This document shows, piece after piece, positions 8,207 to 16,859 of a DNA stretch of 53,080 nucleotides (positions are counted from its first letter, which is position 1; each line of letters begins with the position of its first letter). Made by a program: the position numbers and the translations under genes. The stretch is from DATAXP01 sp036272935. GTDB taxonomy: Bacteria > Planctomycetota > Planctomycetia > Pirellulales > PNKZ01. The stretch covers positions 1-53,080 of the forward strand of contig DATAXP010000150.1 of assembly GCA_036272935.1 (NCBI GenBank), written 5' to 3'. The notes below the pieces were generated by a model that made no database searches, was not told the origin of the DNA, and was given only the letters and a program-made list of their open reading frames with translations.

Positions 8207-9888
8207 TACCTGATAAATCTCATCCGCTGAAAATCGGGATACGACGGCAGGTACAGCGTCATGCCGCCTAGGCGCAGCGGAATCGCCCACTCGGGCGCCC
8301 AGGCATGGGGCCAGTAAACGAACATCGCCTTGCCGATCAGCAAATCGCGCGACACGTAATACTCGGGCCTGCCCTGCGCGTCGGTGCGGTTCCAGAGCCG
8401 GCTGTCCTTGCTCTTGGGGCTGTTGTCGCCGAGCATCAGAAACTGCCCATCGCGCAGCACGAACTCGATCGGTGTTGCACTACCCTCGGGAAGAAACTGA
8501 TCGTCGGTCGTGTTTTTACCACCGAAGTTCTGAGCGGCGGTGTAGTACACGTCGCGGAGCAGTCGCAGATGCGATACACGGGCACTGGCGCCGCGCACGG
8601 CGATGCCGGCCGGCGCGTAGTCGCGATCAGTATACGAATGCCACGGCAGCTCGTACTCGGTCGAAGAGTCGAACTGCACCGTGCGGTCGTCGACCCATAG
8701 CAACAGTTGATTGTCGACGTTGGCCAACCGCAGGCGATGCCTGGTGCCGGGGCGGACGTCGGTTCGTCCGCGGGGATGGAATTCCGGCAGATCATCGGCC
8801 GAAAGCGTGGCAATGCCCGTATCAAGCTCGATGCGGCAGCGAAATGCCCGGCCACCTTCGACGAGTTCGAGCGACACTTCGCCGGCCGTGGCACCACTTT
8901 TGGCCACGCTGCGAACGTCGAGCTCGCATTCCACCGCCAGATCGCCGACCCAGAACAGACCACGGTAATCGTCGCGGCCGGTGTCGTAGGCGCAGAAGTC
9001 GACGATGAGTTGCGGCGCGATGCGTTCGAGCTGAGCGCGCGTTTGTGCGCTGCGCGGATCGGCAACGATCGCTTCCCAGTCGCGTGCATCGGGGATGCGA
9101 TGCTCGTAACGCAACCAGGCTTCCCGGGCGTCTGCGCCGGTGTACTCGAAGCTCTTGCCGTCGTCGGTCGGTCGCCACGCCCCCTGGCCGTTGGTGGCTG
9201 ACGACCATCGCGGCGGCAGACCGAGTGCGATCAACTGAGGCTGGCAGTAATCGTTGTCGTAAACCGGCTGCAACATGGCGAGCACCTTGTCGGGCGGCTT
9301 GCGAGCCGTGCGGAAGTCGGTCGCGCCGTCCGGGCGAGTTAACACGTCGCCGTGGAAGATGTGCAGCGTCTCGCGCGGCAGGCCGACAATACGCTTGATG
9401 AAGTTTGTCTTGGCGGTCGCCGGGTACTTGAACACCGCCACGTCCCAGCGGCGCGGATCGTTGAACTCGTAGGGGAACTTCGAGACGATGATGCGATCGC
9501 CTTTGTACGATGGCGCGATGTAATCGAGATCGCCTTCGACCTCAACCAAGCCGCGTCGGTCGCGCGTCTCTTCGATCACTTTGAGCTTGCAGCGGAATCG
9601 GCAGTTCGGGCAGGTGCCCCACGACGGGCCTCGGCTCGGGGTCTCCGGCTCGCCGACCTGGTAGCGGTAGCCGCATTCGGGGCAGTACACGTCTTCGTGC
9701 TGCCCCATCAGCGTGGGAGCCATCGAGCCGGTGGGAATGACGAACGCCTCGGCCTCGAACGTGCGAAACAAGAAAGCCAGGATGAACGCCACGACGATCG
9801 ATTCGACCGTCTCGCGAACGCTGTCCTTGTGCGGCTGGACCGCCACTATCACGTGGTCCGGCTCGGATTTGCTCTTCATGACTGGCAA
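8206..9888 (-). CDS. lepB: Signal peptidase I, extended planctomycete type
   Basis: 560 residues, roughly twice the length of common bacterial enzymes. It cleaves signal peptides outside the cytoplasmic membrane. One membrane anchor lies near residues 30-44 (SIVVAFILAFLFRTF). The catalytic serine is Ser55 in IPTGSMAPTL, and the general-base lysine is Lys165 in NFIKRIVGLP. Between them a zinc ribbon is inserted: CPEC at 69-72 and CPNC at 93-96. A large insert of about 250 residues (about 215-470) follows, with beta-rich sequence and no catalytic motif. The conserved GDNSPKSKDSR box then appears near the C-terminus, so the catalytic domain is complete but split. The stop codon falls at the edge of a repeat. 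Confidence 0.93.
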   Translation of the reverse strand: MPVMKSKSEPDHVIVAVQPHKDSVRETVESIVVAFILAFLFRTFEAEAFVIPTGSMAPTLMGQHEDVYCPECGYRYQVGEPETPSRGPSWGTCPNCRFRCKLKVIEETRDRRGLVEVEGDLDYIAPSYKGDRIIVSKFPYEFNDPRRWDVAVFKYPATAKTNFIKRIVGLPRETLHIFHGDVLTRPDGATDFRTARKPPDKVLAMLQPVYDNDYCQPQLIALGLPPRWSSATNGQGAWRPTDDGKSFEYTGADAREAWLRYEHRIPDARDWEAIVADPRSAQTRAQLERIAPQLIVDFCAYDTGRDDYRGLFWVGDLAVECELDVRSVAKSGATAGEVSLELVEGGRAFRCRIELDTGIATLSADDLPEFHPRGRTDVRPGTRHRLRLANVDNQLLLWVDDRTVQFDSSTEYELPWHSYTDRDYAPAGIAVRGASARVSHLRLLRDVYYTAAQNFGGKNTTDDQFLPEGSATPIEFVLRDGQFLMLGDNSPKSKDSRLWNRTDAQGRPEYYVSRDLLIGKAMFVYWPHAWAPEWAIPLRLGGMTLYLPSYPDFQRMRFIR

Positions 9889-9950
9889 TATAACAGTCCC
9901 GCGACCGGCGACGGAGGGCAGATGTCAGCGCGAGGTAGTATGGCACTTCG

Positions 9951-9997
9951 TTTAGCCGCGGGGTTTGCCCCCGCGCGTCGCAAGCGACGCGGCTAAA
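9951..9997. repeat. TTTAGCCGCG palindromic element, copy 1
   Basis: A 47-bp GC-rich element begins TTTAGCCGCG and ends CGCGGCTAAA. It contains two inner hairpins (GCGTCGC with its complement, and a CGGGG/CCCCG pair). It is nearly the reverse complement of the element at 52616-52660. Here it lies in the 294-base gap between lepB and the next plus-strand gene. Apart from this element I see nothing recognisable in that gap (9889-10182). Confidence 0.9.
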
Positions 9998-10182
9998 TGA
10001 AAATAATTTGACTGACGACCCATGCCCCACCAGGATTACGATTTGGTCACTTTTGGCTACCTGGGACAAGAATTGCTTGCTCGCATTGCTCATAGAATCT
10101 AAATATGGAGAGAGCCTTCGACCCCACCTTTGGGCAAGTCAAGCCGGAACACTCGACCGTTTGAAACCGGAACATCAGCCCT

Positions 10183-10452
10183 ATGCACTGCAGTCACTGC
10201 ATGTCGAAGCAGGCGACGTTCCGTAAGTTAGAATGGCGCGACTGGCTCTTGTCCCCTTTGGCCCTGCCAGTGCGATGCCAGCGCTGCCTCACGAAGTACT
10301 ACTATCCGACGTTTCTGGTGCCGATTCGCATGGCGGTAATGGCCGCCCAGCGCTACTGGGACGAACACAAACGGCGGCGCAAGCATCGCGACGGTCGGCA
10401 GTCTGAGGAGCGGCGCGGCGAACTAAGTCAATCCGCATCGCCGCCGAGCTAG
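10183..10452 (+). CDS. Small zinc-ribbon-like protein
   Basis: 89-residue hypothetical. CSHC at residues 3-6 and CQRC at about 32-35 frame a short hydrophobic stretch (WRDWLLSPLALPV) in a pattern seen in small planctomycete proteins of the type C-x2-C ... PYRC-x2-C-x3-F. The C-terminal half is very basic and then Ser/Glu-rich. No partner or function is evident. The ATG is chosen because the first CxxC follows it directly, and there is no convincing ribosome site. It converges with the glycosyltransferase gene to its right. Confidence 0.5.
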   Translation: MHCSHCMSKQATFRKLEWRDWLLSPLALPVRCQRCLTKYYYPTFLVPIRMAVMAAQRYWDEHKRRRKHRDGRQSEERRGELSQSASPPS

Positions 10453-10482
10453 TGGCTGGCGGTAGGCTGAGTATCGAATCGC

Positions 10483-11985
10483 CTACAACTTCTGAAAGTC
10501 GCGAACCAGCCGCGCGACTTTTTTGACAAGGCCGGACGGCGCATCGGTGCGCCGTTTGTCGCGACCGGCCGGTCCGCCATGCCCGAGCAGGCTTACGTGC
10601 GGTCGCCCAACGTCCGCTGCGGCTGCGTCAAGCCGGTGCATTCCGTTGGTCTGCGAGATGCTTGGGTGTTGCCGGGTCGAAACCACCAAGGCGTCGACCT
10701 GCGCAATGATTCCATCGACGGAAACATCTCGCAGGATCGTTTCGGGCACTGAATGGGCGTCGACGTGGGCAAGCTCTTCGTAAAGCCGTTGCCGATGCGT
10801 CTCTCGAACCGCCCAGCAGATGTCACCAATTCTGTAGACCTGAAACCCTGCATGGGTCAGCAGGTAAAACGCGTCGAGGTAGTTGTCTGCGGCAACGCGC
10901 AATTGGTCGACATGCTGCTTGAGCTTGTAGATCGCTAGGATTTCTTCGATCGCGCCGTGCGGGTTGAGCCAGCGCCACTTGGACGACGGGCGCGTATACA
11001 GCGAGCGAAGGTCTTGCGCGATTTCGCGGTAAAGTGGCTCGGCCGAAACGACGGCCGCGCAGATCTCGTCAAATTCGTGCGCGGACAACATCTGACGACG
11101 GCTGGGCTTCAAACGCATTCTCACCACCTGCCGAAACAACCGTTCCGTGACGGTGAACACCAAACGTCGCAGGCCGTCGGGATCGGCGTGCAACGCATAC
11201 GAGAGGTAGGTCGCCGGCAGGACGCCGCGTTCGATGAGCCGCCGCAGTTGCCGCAAAAAGCCGAGCGTCCAAAAGAAGTCGTCGCAGACGCCCAGCCGCT
11301 CGGCAGCGCGTTTCCAGTGGAAGCGGTCGTTGCGGGCAACGCACCACGTCAACGGGCAGTTAAGCACGAGCGTCTTGCGCCCTTTGAAACGTTCGAGATA
11401 CGCGGCAACGTGGGAATAGATGACGCTGATCTCAAGCCACGGTTGAAAGCCGCATGTCCGCAAGACCGAGGTGCGGACCATTTGCAGCGAGAAGCCCGCC
11501 AGGAAGTACCAGAAGCCGTATCGCTCGGCGATTTCAACGATGTCGACGGTATGCGACGCGCCGTGCATTTGCACCACCGAGTGCGCCAACACCTCGCACC
11601 TGGGACTGACGACGGGACAGTTGGTGATGAGCAAGTCGGGTTGGTGCGTTCGCAATGCCTGCAACACACGCGATAAATTTTCCAACATGGGAACGTCGTC
11701 GTCACCCAGCACCCACGTGTAGTCGCCGCAGCAATGCTCGAGCGATCGAAACACGTTCTGCTCGGCCGAGGGAACATGCACCGAGTGGTTCACCAGCCTG
11801 AGCTGAGGCAACGCCGCCCGGTAGCGCTCGACGGTCGCGAGGCTGTCGTCCGTCGAACAGTTGTTCGCCACGACGACCTCAATCCCTTCGAGCGAGCGAA
11901 ATGACGTCGAGCGCGAGAATCGATCGAGCAATCCGTCGAGATACGACGATCGATTGTACGTCGGGACCAGGATCGTCAGGTGCAT
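10483..11985 (-). CDS. Family 2 glycosyltransferase (paralogue A)
   Basis: 500 residues. The GT-A nucleotide-sugar-binding domain occupies the first 230 or so: LTILVPTYNRSSYLDGLL at the start, VVVANNCSTDD, and the metal-binding GDDD at 94-97. The remaining residues are a helical region without recognised family. It probably transfers a sugar from a nucleotide donor to a lipid-linked or growing polysaccharide acceptor at the cytoplasmic face. It is the last gene of the polysaccharide operon. Its upstream neighbour is clearly paralogous along the full length (shared VPSAE, RQVVRMR, KPS-RQMLS and FFWTLGF blocks). The ATG at 11985 is chosen because the GT fold starts there; an in-frame ATG 18 codons upstream is possible. 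Confidence 0.85.
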   Translation of the reverse strand: MHLTILVPTYNRSSYLDGLLDRFSRSTSFRSLEGIEVVVANNCSTDDSLATVERYRAALPQLRLVNHSVHVPSAEQNVFRSLEHCCGDYTWVLGDDDVPMLENLSRVLQALRTHQPDLLITNCPVVSPRCEVLAHSVVQMHGASHTVDIVEIAERYGFWYFLAGFSLQMVRTSVLRTCGFQPWLEISVIYSHVAAYLERFKGRKTLVLNCPLTWCVARNDRFHWKRAAERLGVCDDFFWTLGFLRQLRRLIERGVLPATYLSYALHADPDGLRRLVFTVTERLFRQVVRMRLKPSRRQMLSAHEFDEICAAVVSAEPLYREIAQDLRSLYTRPSSKWRWLNPHGAIEEILAIYKLKQHVDQLRVAADNYLDAFYLLTHAGFQVYRIGDICWAVRETHRQRLYEELAHVDAHSVPETILRDVSVDGIIAQVDALVVSTRQHPSISQTNGMHRLDAAAADVGRPHVSLLGHGGPAGRDKRRTDAPSGLVKKVARLVRDFQKL

Positions 11986-12054
11986 GATTGAAGTGGGAAT
12001 CCGAGGAGCTACTTCACTCGCACCCATCTTTTCCAGCAACGCGGCAATCCCGGA

Positions 12055-13542
12055 TTAGAGATTCTGATATGCTCGGGCGATTCGCGCCATCTTTCGGGCA
12101 AGTTGCATCGGTAGGCGTCCCACCATCGGTCCCAATCGGGCCGGATCAGTCCGTTGCACCGTCCTCATGCCGTCGGCGAAAGTATGGACGGGCGGCGTCG
12201 CCGAAGAAAACGTACCGAGCCGCTGTGGCTGGTTTTGTCCGGTGAGCAGATCAAGTTGCGAGAGAATTCCCTGCAACGATTTGTCTCGCAGCAATAGATT
12301 AGGCAACGGAGTCGCGTCGATATACTCCAATTCTTCATATAGTCGCTGTTGGTGTTCACCGCGAGCGGCCCAGAACAAGGAACCGACTTTGTAGATGTAG
12401 AATTGCCCATGGGTGCGCACGTAGAGCATGTCGAGATAGGAACGCGCAAACACCCGCAGATGATCGACCCTGTTTTTGACATCGCGAATCATCGCCACTT
12501 CTCGCAGCATGCCTCGCGGGTTCAACCATCGCCACCAGGGCCGTGGCCGCGCGTAAAGCTCGCGCAGGCCGCGCAGCACTTCGCGGTAGAATGGCTCGGC
12601 GGCCTGCACCGCGCCGCACATCTCTTCGAACTCCGCCGGCGACAGCATCTGGCGCGGGCTGGGCTTGAACCGCATTCGCACCACCTGGCGGAACAGACGT
12701 TCGGTGATCACGAACACCACCCGCCACCGCGCGTGAGCATCGGAATCGAACGTGCGGCCGAGCATGTCCGGCGATACGACGCCACGGCCGGTCAGATACT
12801 TCAGTTGCCGGATGAACCCGAGCGTCCAGAAAAACTCATCGAACACGCCGATGCGCTTGGCGGCATTCTTCCAGTGCCCAGCGTCATTCCGGGTGACGTA
12901 CCAGATCAGCGGAGAATTCAAGACAACTGTTTTCTTGCCTTTGAAACACTCCAGGTACGCCGAGACGTGCGAGTAAATCGCGTTGATCTGCAACAACGGC
13001 TGAAAATCGTAGGCTTGCACGATGCTTGTGCGCACCATTTGCAAGGAAATGCCGGCCAGCATGAACCAGAAGCCGAACCGCTCGGCAAGATCGACGATGT
13101 CGGTTGTGGACGATTCACCATGCATCTTCGCCGTCGTATGCGAGACGACCGAGCACTTGGGGCTGATCAACGGGCAGTTCGTCACCAGAAAGTCCGGCTT
13201 GCTGGACTTTAGTTCTTCAAGTACGCGCGGCAAGTTGTCCAACAGCGGCACGTCGTCGTCGCTCAATGCCCAGGTGTATTCGCCGTTGCAGTACTTGAAC
13301 GATCGGAAGATGTTTTCCTCGGCCGAGGGAACGTGTGCCTCGTGGTTCACGATCCTCATGTTCGGCAGCGCCGTCTGGTAGCGCTCGGCCACTTCGCGGG
13401 TATTGTCGGTCGACCGGTTGTTGGCGACGACGATCTCGATGTCCTCGAGTTTCCGGAAGAGCTCGGACTCGGAAAGCTGCCGCAACAGTCCGTCGAGAAA
13501 GAACCCGCGGTTGTAGGTCGGGATCAGGATCGTGACAAGCAT
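12055..13542 (-). CDS. Family 2 glycosyltransferase (paralogue B)
   Basis: About 495 residues from the ATG at 13542. It has the same architecture as the downstream neighbour: LVTILIPTYNRGFFLDGLL, VVANNRSTDN, then SDDDVP as the metal site, followed by a long helical C-terminal region. The two lie in tandem with about 70 bases between the conserved parts, so they arose by duplication and have since diverged. Different acceptor or donor choice is likely but cannot be read from sequence. An in-frame ATG at 13618, directly after the stop of the cyclase gene, would add 25 residues (MMICPSHYG) and is a credible alternative start. Confidence 0.85.
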   Translation of the reverse strand: MLVTILIPTYNRGFFLDGLLRQLSESELFRKLEDIEIVVANNRSTDNTREVAERYQTALPNMRIVNHEAHVPSAEENIFRSFKYCNGEYTWALSDDDVPLLDNLPRVLEELKSSKPDFLVTNCPLISPKCSVVSHTTAKMHGESSTTDIVDLAERFGFWFMLAGISLQMVRTSIVQAYDFQPLLQINAIYSHVSAYLECFKGKKTVVLNSPLIWYVTRNDAGHWKNAAKRIGVFDEFFWTLGFIRQLKYLTGRGVVSPDMLGRTFDSDAHARWRVVFVITERLFRQVVRMRFKPSPRQMLSPAEFEEMCGAVQAAEPFYREVLRGLRELYARPRPWWRWLNPRGMLREVAMIRDVKNRVDHLRVFARSYLDMLYVRTHGQFYIYKVGSLFWAARGEHQQRLYEELEYIDATPLPNLLLRDKSLQGILSQLDLLTGQNQPQRLGTFSSATPPVHTFADGMRTVQRTDPARLGPMVGRLPMQLARKMARIARAYQNL

Positions 13543-13622
13543 GGAGGGTACCGTAGCTGAAATGGTTTCAGTTTGTTGGTCAGCGATTGGCCCGTAATGC
13601 GAGGGACAGATCATCATGAGCT

Positions 13623-14720
13623 TCAGGCCACCTGTCCTAACGCGTGATGTCGAGCCGAGGTCGTCAATTGCTGAACGCACTCTTGTAATAACGTGCCGGC
13701 GTGCGCGATGTCGACGGGCTTCTTTTCCATCCGGCCAGCACCGCGTGTAAGAATGAAGGTGACCCGATCGCCGACATTCTTCTTGTCCTGCTTCATGGCA
13801 GCCAGAATTGCAGGAACGGGCAACGAGCCGAGCACCCGCTCGTAGCCGCCGAAGTAAGGACGCAGCCGGGCTATCAGCTCCTCGCAATCATCGGCCGGAA
13901 GCATCGCGAGCTGCCGTGAGAAGATCGTGGCGCAAGCAACTCCCAGCGTGACGGCGATGCCGTGCGGGATGGCAAAACGGCTTGCCGATTCAAAGGCGTG
14001 AGCGAACGTATGGCCGTAGTTCAACAGATTGCGAATCCCTTGGTCGAACTCGTCGACTTCAATAAAACGCTTCTTGATCTGCAACGACGACCGAATGATT
14101 TCGCCGAGCGGCGCAGGATGCTCACTCGTCTCCGCCAACCGCTCCCACAGCCAGGCGGCTTCCGTTTCGCCCGCAATCAGGTGCAGCTTGATCGCCTCGC
14201 CCAGGCCACTCAGGATTTCTTCGCGGCTCAAGGTATTCAGGAATTCGACTGCCAGCCGAACTTCGTGCGGCGCGTAAAACGTGCCGAGTTGGTTTTTGAA
14301 CGATCCGATGTTCAACGAACTTTTGCTGCCGATGCAACTATCGCACTGAGCGAGCAATGTCGTCGGAACCAGCGTCCAACGAATGCCGCGCATCAGTACT
14401 GACGCAATGAAGCAGCCGATGTCTTGCAGCACCCCGCCGCCGATCACGACCAGGTGCGAATTGCGACGGCAGCGGCGCTCCAGCAACCAGGTGAAGACCG
14501 GAGTCAATTGCTCGTACGACTTGGCGAACTCCGTTGCCTCGACCGCATAGGTGCGATCCGCAGCAACCCCGCGCCGCAGTCGCTCGCCGTAAAGCTCGTC
14601 CACTTTCTGGTCGAGCAGGACGAACGCGTCGCCGTCCAGATCGGCAAAAGCGTCGTCGACCGTCGCATGCTCGCTGACTGAATACGGATGGTGGTGACTG
14701 GTGATCTGCATTTGGGTCAT
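13623..14720 (-). CDS. 3-dehydroquinate-synthase-like sugar cyclase
   Basis: 365 residues of the AroB/sugar-phosphate cyclase superfamily, whose members turn open-chain ketose phosphates into carbocycles using NAD and a divalent metal. Visible are GGGVLQDIGCF (NAD-binding glycine loop), VPTTLLAQCDSCIGSKSSLN, GEAIKLHLI, NYGHTFAHAFE and IPHGIAV, so the usual Glu/His/His metal ligands are present. The substrate loop reads GSKSSLN instead of the GGKTGIN/VN of true AroB. Its place in a nucleotide-sugar operon also argues for a special cyclase rather than the shikimate enzyme. The start at 14720 overlaps the SDR stop by 4 bases (ATGA), so translation is probably coupled. Confidence 0.85.
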   Translation of the reverse strand: MTQMQITSHHHPYSVSEHATVDDAFADLDGDAFVLLDQKVDELYGERLRRGVAADRTYAVEATEFAKSYEQLTPVFTWLLERRCRRNSHLVVIGGGVLQDIGCFIASVLMRGIRWTLVPTTLLAQCDSCIGSKSSLNIGSFKNQLGTFYAPHEVRLAVEFLNTLSREEILSGLGEAIKLHLIAGETEAAWLWERLAETSEHPAPLGEIIRSSLQIKKRFIEVDEFDQGIRNLLNYGHTFAHAFESASRFAIPHGIAVTLGVACATIFSRQLAMLPADDCEELIARLRPYFGGYERVLGSLPVPAILAAMKQDKKNVGDRVTFILTRGAGRMEKKPVDIAHAGTLLQECVQQLTTSARHHALGQVA

Positions 14721-15397
14721 TGAAGAGTGAAGCCGCCGTCGATGACCAACGACTGGCCGTTGATATAGGTGTTGTCTTCGCTGCAAAGAAACCGCACGAA
14801 CCGCGCGATCTCCGCCGGTTTGGCAAGCCGCCGCAAGGGGACGGAGGCGGCAAGACATTCGATGTCGGCCGGCGAGTTGTTCTGCCGCGTCAGTTCGGTT
14901 TCAACAAAGCCCGGGCAGACGGCGTTGATTAAGACTCCGGCGGGTCCGAACTCGACGGCTGCCGTCCGCGTCAGGCCGTTCAAGCCCGACTTGGTCGCCG
15001 AATAGATCGCACGCTTTTCCTTGGTCACGAGGCTGAACACCGAGCTGATGTTGACGACTCGTCCCCAGCGGCGTGCAGCCATCTTCGGCGCGAGCAACTG
15101 CAACAACTGGAAAGGAGCGTGAAGATTCACCTGCATCGTCTGCGACCACAGCTCACAATCGACTTCGGCCAACGGGCGGATGAAGTTGATGCCTGCATTG
15201 TTGACGAGGATGTCGACGCCGCCGGGACACGACGATTGAACGTAACGTGCCGGCGCGCTTGGATCGGCAAGGTCGAGCTCTTGGCGCGTCGGTGCCAGCA
15301 CGTTGGCTCCATGCGCGGAAAGCTCTTCGACGATCGCTGCGCCGATACCGCGAGCGCCTCCGGTGACAAGCGCAGATTTCCCAGCGACGCTGCCCAT
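14717..15397 (-). CDS. SDR-family oxidoreductase
   Basis: 226-residue classical short-chain dehydrogenase/reductase. TGGARGIG near 12-19 binds NAD(P), NNAG is present at about 67-70, and the catalytic set is Ser in NISSVFS and YSATK. The ending VIDGGFTLQ is typical of FabG-like enzymes. In this operon it most likely reduces or oxidises a hydroxyl or keto group on the sugar or carbocycle made by its neighbours. The ATGA overlap with the cyclase gene supports joint action. Substrate unknown. Confidence 0.88.
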   Translation of the reverse strand: MGSVAGKSALVTGGARGIGAAIVEELSAHGANVLAPTRQELDLADPSAPARYVQSSCPGGVDILVNNAGINFIRPLAEVDCELWSQTMQVNLHAPFQLLQLLAPKMAARRWGRVVNISSVFSLVTKEKRAIYSATKSGLNGLTRTAAVEFGPAGVLINAVCPGFVETELTRQNNSPADIECLAASVPLRRLAKPAEIARFVRFLCSEDNTYINGQSLVIDGGFTLQ

Positions 15398-15487
15398 GGT
15401 CGGTGTTTATCCAACGGCCTCTTGCCGACAGAACCTCGGGGCGGAACCCATGAACCAAAAGACGCCGGAGACGCCCTGAATGTGCAT

Positions 15488-16618
15488 CTACGCGGCTCGC
15501 TTCTGTGCGGCCGGCATGCTGCCCTCGGCAGCAGGGTCGAGGCCACGATTGAAGATCGTTTTCTTCAACTCAGGATCGTTCGCGTACGGGCTGTCGACCA
15601 TGTCGATCATGATCGGGTCGTTCTTCTTGCAGGCACGCAGCACGATCTCGCCGCGCACGAATTCGCGGCAAGAGATTTGGCCCTTTTGCAAAGGGATCGC
15701 CAGGTGCACGTCGTCGTCGCTCAGCATGTGTCCCTCGGGCAGGTCGCGCTTGGCATAGACGCCTCGCACGTAGCTGTCGAGGTAAGCGGTTTCCCGAGGC
15801 AACGGAACTTTGCGCTGCGTACCCGCGGTGCCGCAGTACAGCTTCACGCGGTTGAAAGCCTTGAACCAGGCATCGACTTGCGGCGGCAGCGACGAGTACG
15901 CGGCAACTTCGGCGCCATCGGTGTTGATGTCGATGTGCCGTTCAAAGGTCCTCGCGCCCTTGGCATAGGCGACCGTGATCGACGTGTCCCAGTCCTCATG
16001 CTCATGGCTGGAATAGCCAATCGTGTGGTCAGGATAGCGATGCTTGAGATAGTCGATTTGATTCAGCTCGCACTCGGCAGCTTCGTGAGGGTAGGCCGCG
16101 ATGCAGTGATTGATCGCCAACGGAATGTTGCGGTTCTCGAAGAACGTGACCATGTCGTCCATATCTTTCTTACTCGTGCCGCCGACCGAGATCAGCACCG
16201 GCTTCTTGGTCTTGGCGATCTTTTCCATCAGCAGCCAGTCGGTCGAATCGGCGCTGGCAATCTTGATCATGGGCATGTTGAAGTCGACGCACCAATCGAC
16301 CGACTTCTCATCGAACGGCGTCGCCAGCGGGATGCAGCCGCTCTTGCGGATCGCCTCAACCATCACGCCGTAGTCGTCTTTCGACAGCTTGGTTTCGGTG
16401 ATGCGGCGAATGTAGCGAATATCCATGCGATGGCGGAAATCGCTATGGATGAAGCTATCAACATCCCGGAATTGCAGCTTGATCGCAGCCCGGACGTTGT
16501 TGAAGCGAACGATCCGCGAGTGCTGGCGAATAATATCGAGCCCGCGCTTGAGATTGCCCAGATGGTTGTTCGTCATTTCCAGAACGAACAGATCTTCGAA
16601 GATATCGCGGGTGATCAC
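15488..16618 (-). CDS. NeuB-like (N-acetylneuraminate synthase family) enzyme
   Basis: 376 residues. NeuB-family enzymes condense phosphoenolpyruvate with an aldose to give a 2-keto-3-deoxy acid. The TIM-barrel region has AIKLQFRD, ATPFDEKSVDW, IKIASADSTD, LISVGGTS, GYSSHE and ERHIDIN, matching the family pattern. A C-terminal SAF/antifreeze-like region follows (VRGVYAKRDLPEGHMLSDDDV). The N-terminus (LFVLEMTNNHLGNLKRG) marks a subgroup different from the classical sialic-acid synthases. No NeuC epimerase or NeuA cytidylyltransferase gene is nearby. The start is a GTG at 16618 with AGGAG six bases upstream. The gap of 241 bases to the next gene upstream holds nothing I recognise. Confidence 0.85.
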   Translation of the reverse strand: MITRDIFEDLFVLEMTNNHLGNLKRGLDIIRQHSRIVRFNNVRAAIKLQFRDVDSFIHSDFRHRMDIRYIRRITETKLSKDDYGVMVEAIRKSGCIPLATPFDEKSVDWCVDFNMPMIKIASADSTDWLLMEKIAKTKKPVLISVGGTSKKDMDDMVTFFENRNIPLAINHCIAAYPHEAAECELNQIDYLKHRYPDHTIGYSSHEHEDWDTSITVAYAKGARTFERHIDINTDGAEVAAYSSLPPQVDAWFKAFNRVKLYCGTAGTQRKVPLPRETAYLDSYVRGVYAKRDLPEGHMLSDDDVHLAIPLQKGQISCREFVRGEIVLRACKKNDPIMIDMVDSPYANDPELKKTIFNRGLDPAAEGSMPAAQKRAA

Positions 16619-16859
16619 CTGCTACTCCTGTTATGAACAGAGGGGTGCGACATGGTGGCGTGGTGAGGAGCAGGGGCAAACGATATCGCAATGCCAAGAC
16701 AGCTTCAATGTCAGTTTTGCAAGCTAAGCAATTTGCCCATGGCAGGTGGTCGAGACCGCCGTGCCAGGCACACGGCTCGGCAGCTCGTCCGGCTCATCGT
16801 CGGCGGTGCCGGTTTCCTTGGTGAAGCCTTGCTCATGCTCTCGCCTTAAGACAGCACGG

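Noticed and set aside
16619..16859. Possible small gene between the NeuB-like and acyltransferase genes
   Set aside because: Only short open frames without ribosome sites; one GC-rich inverted repeat near 16755-16805 but no coding signal.
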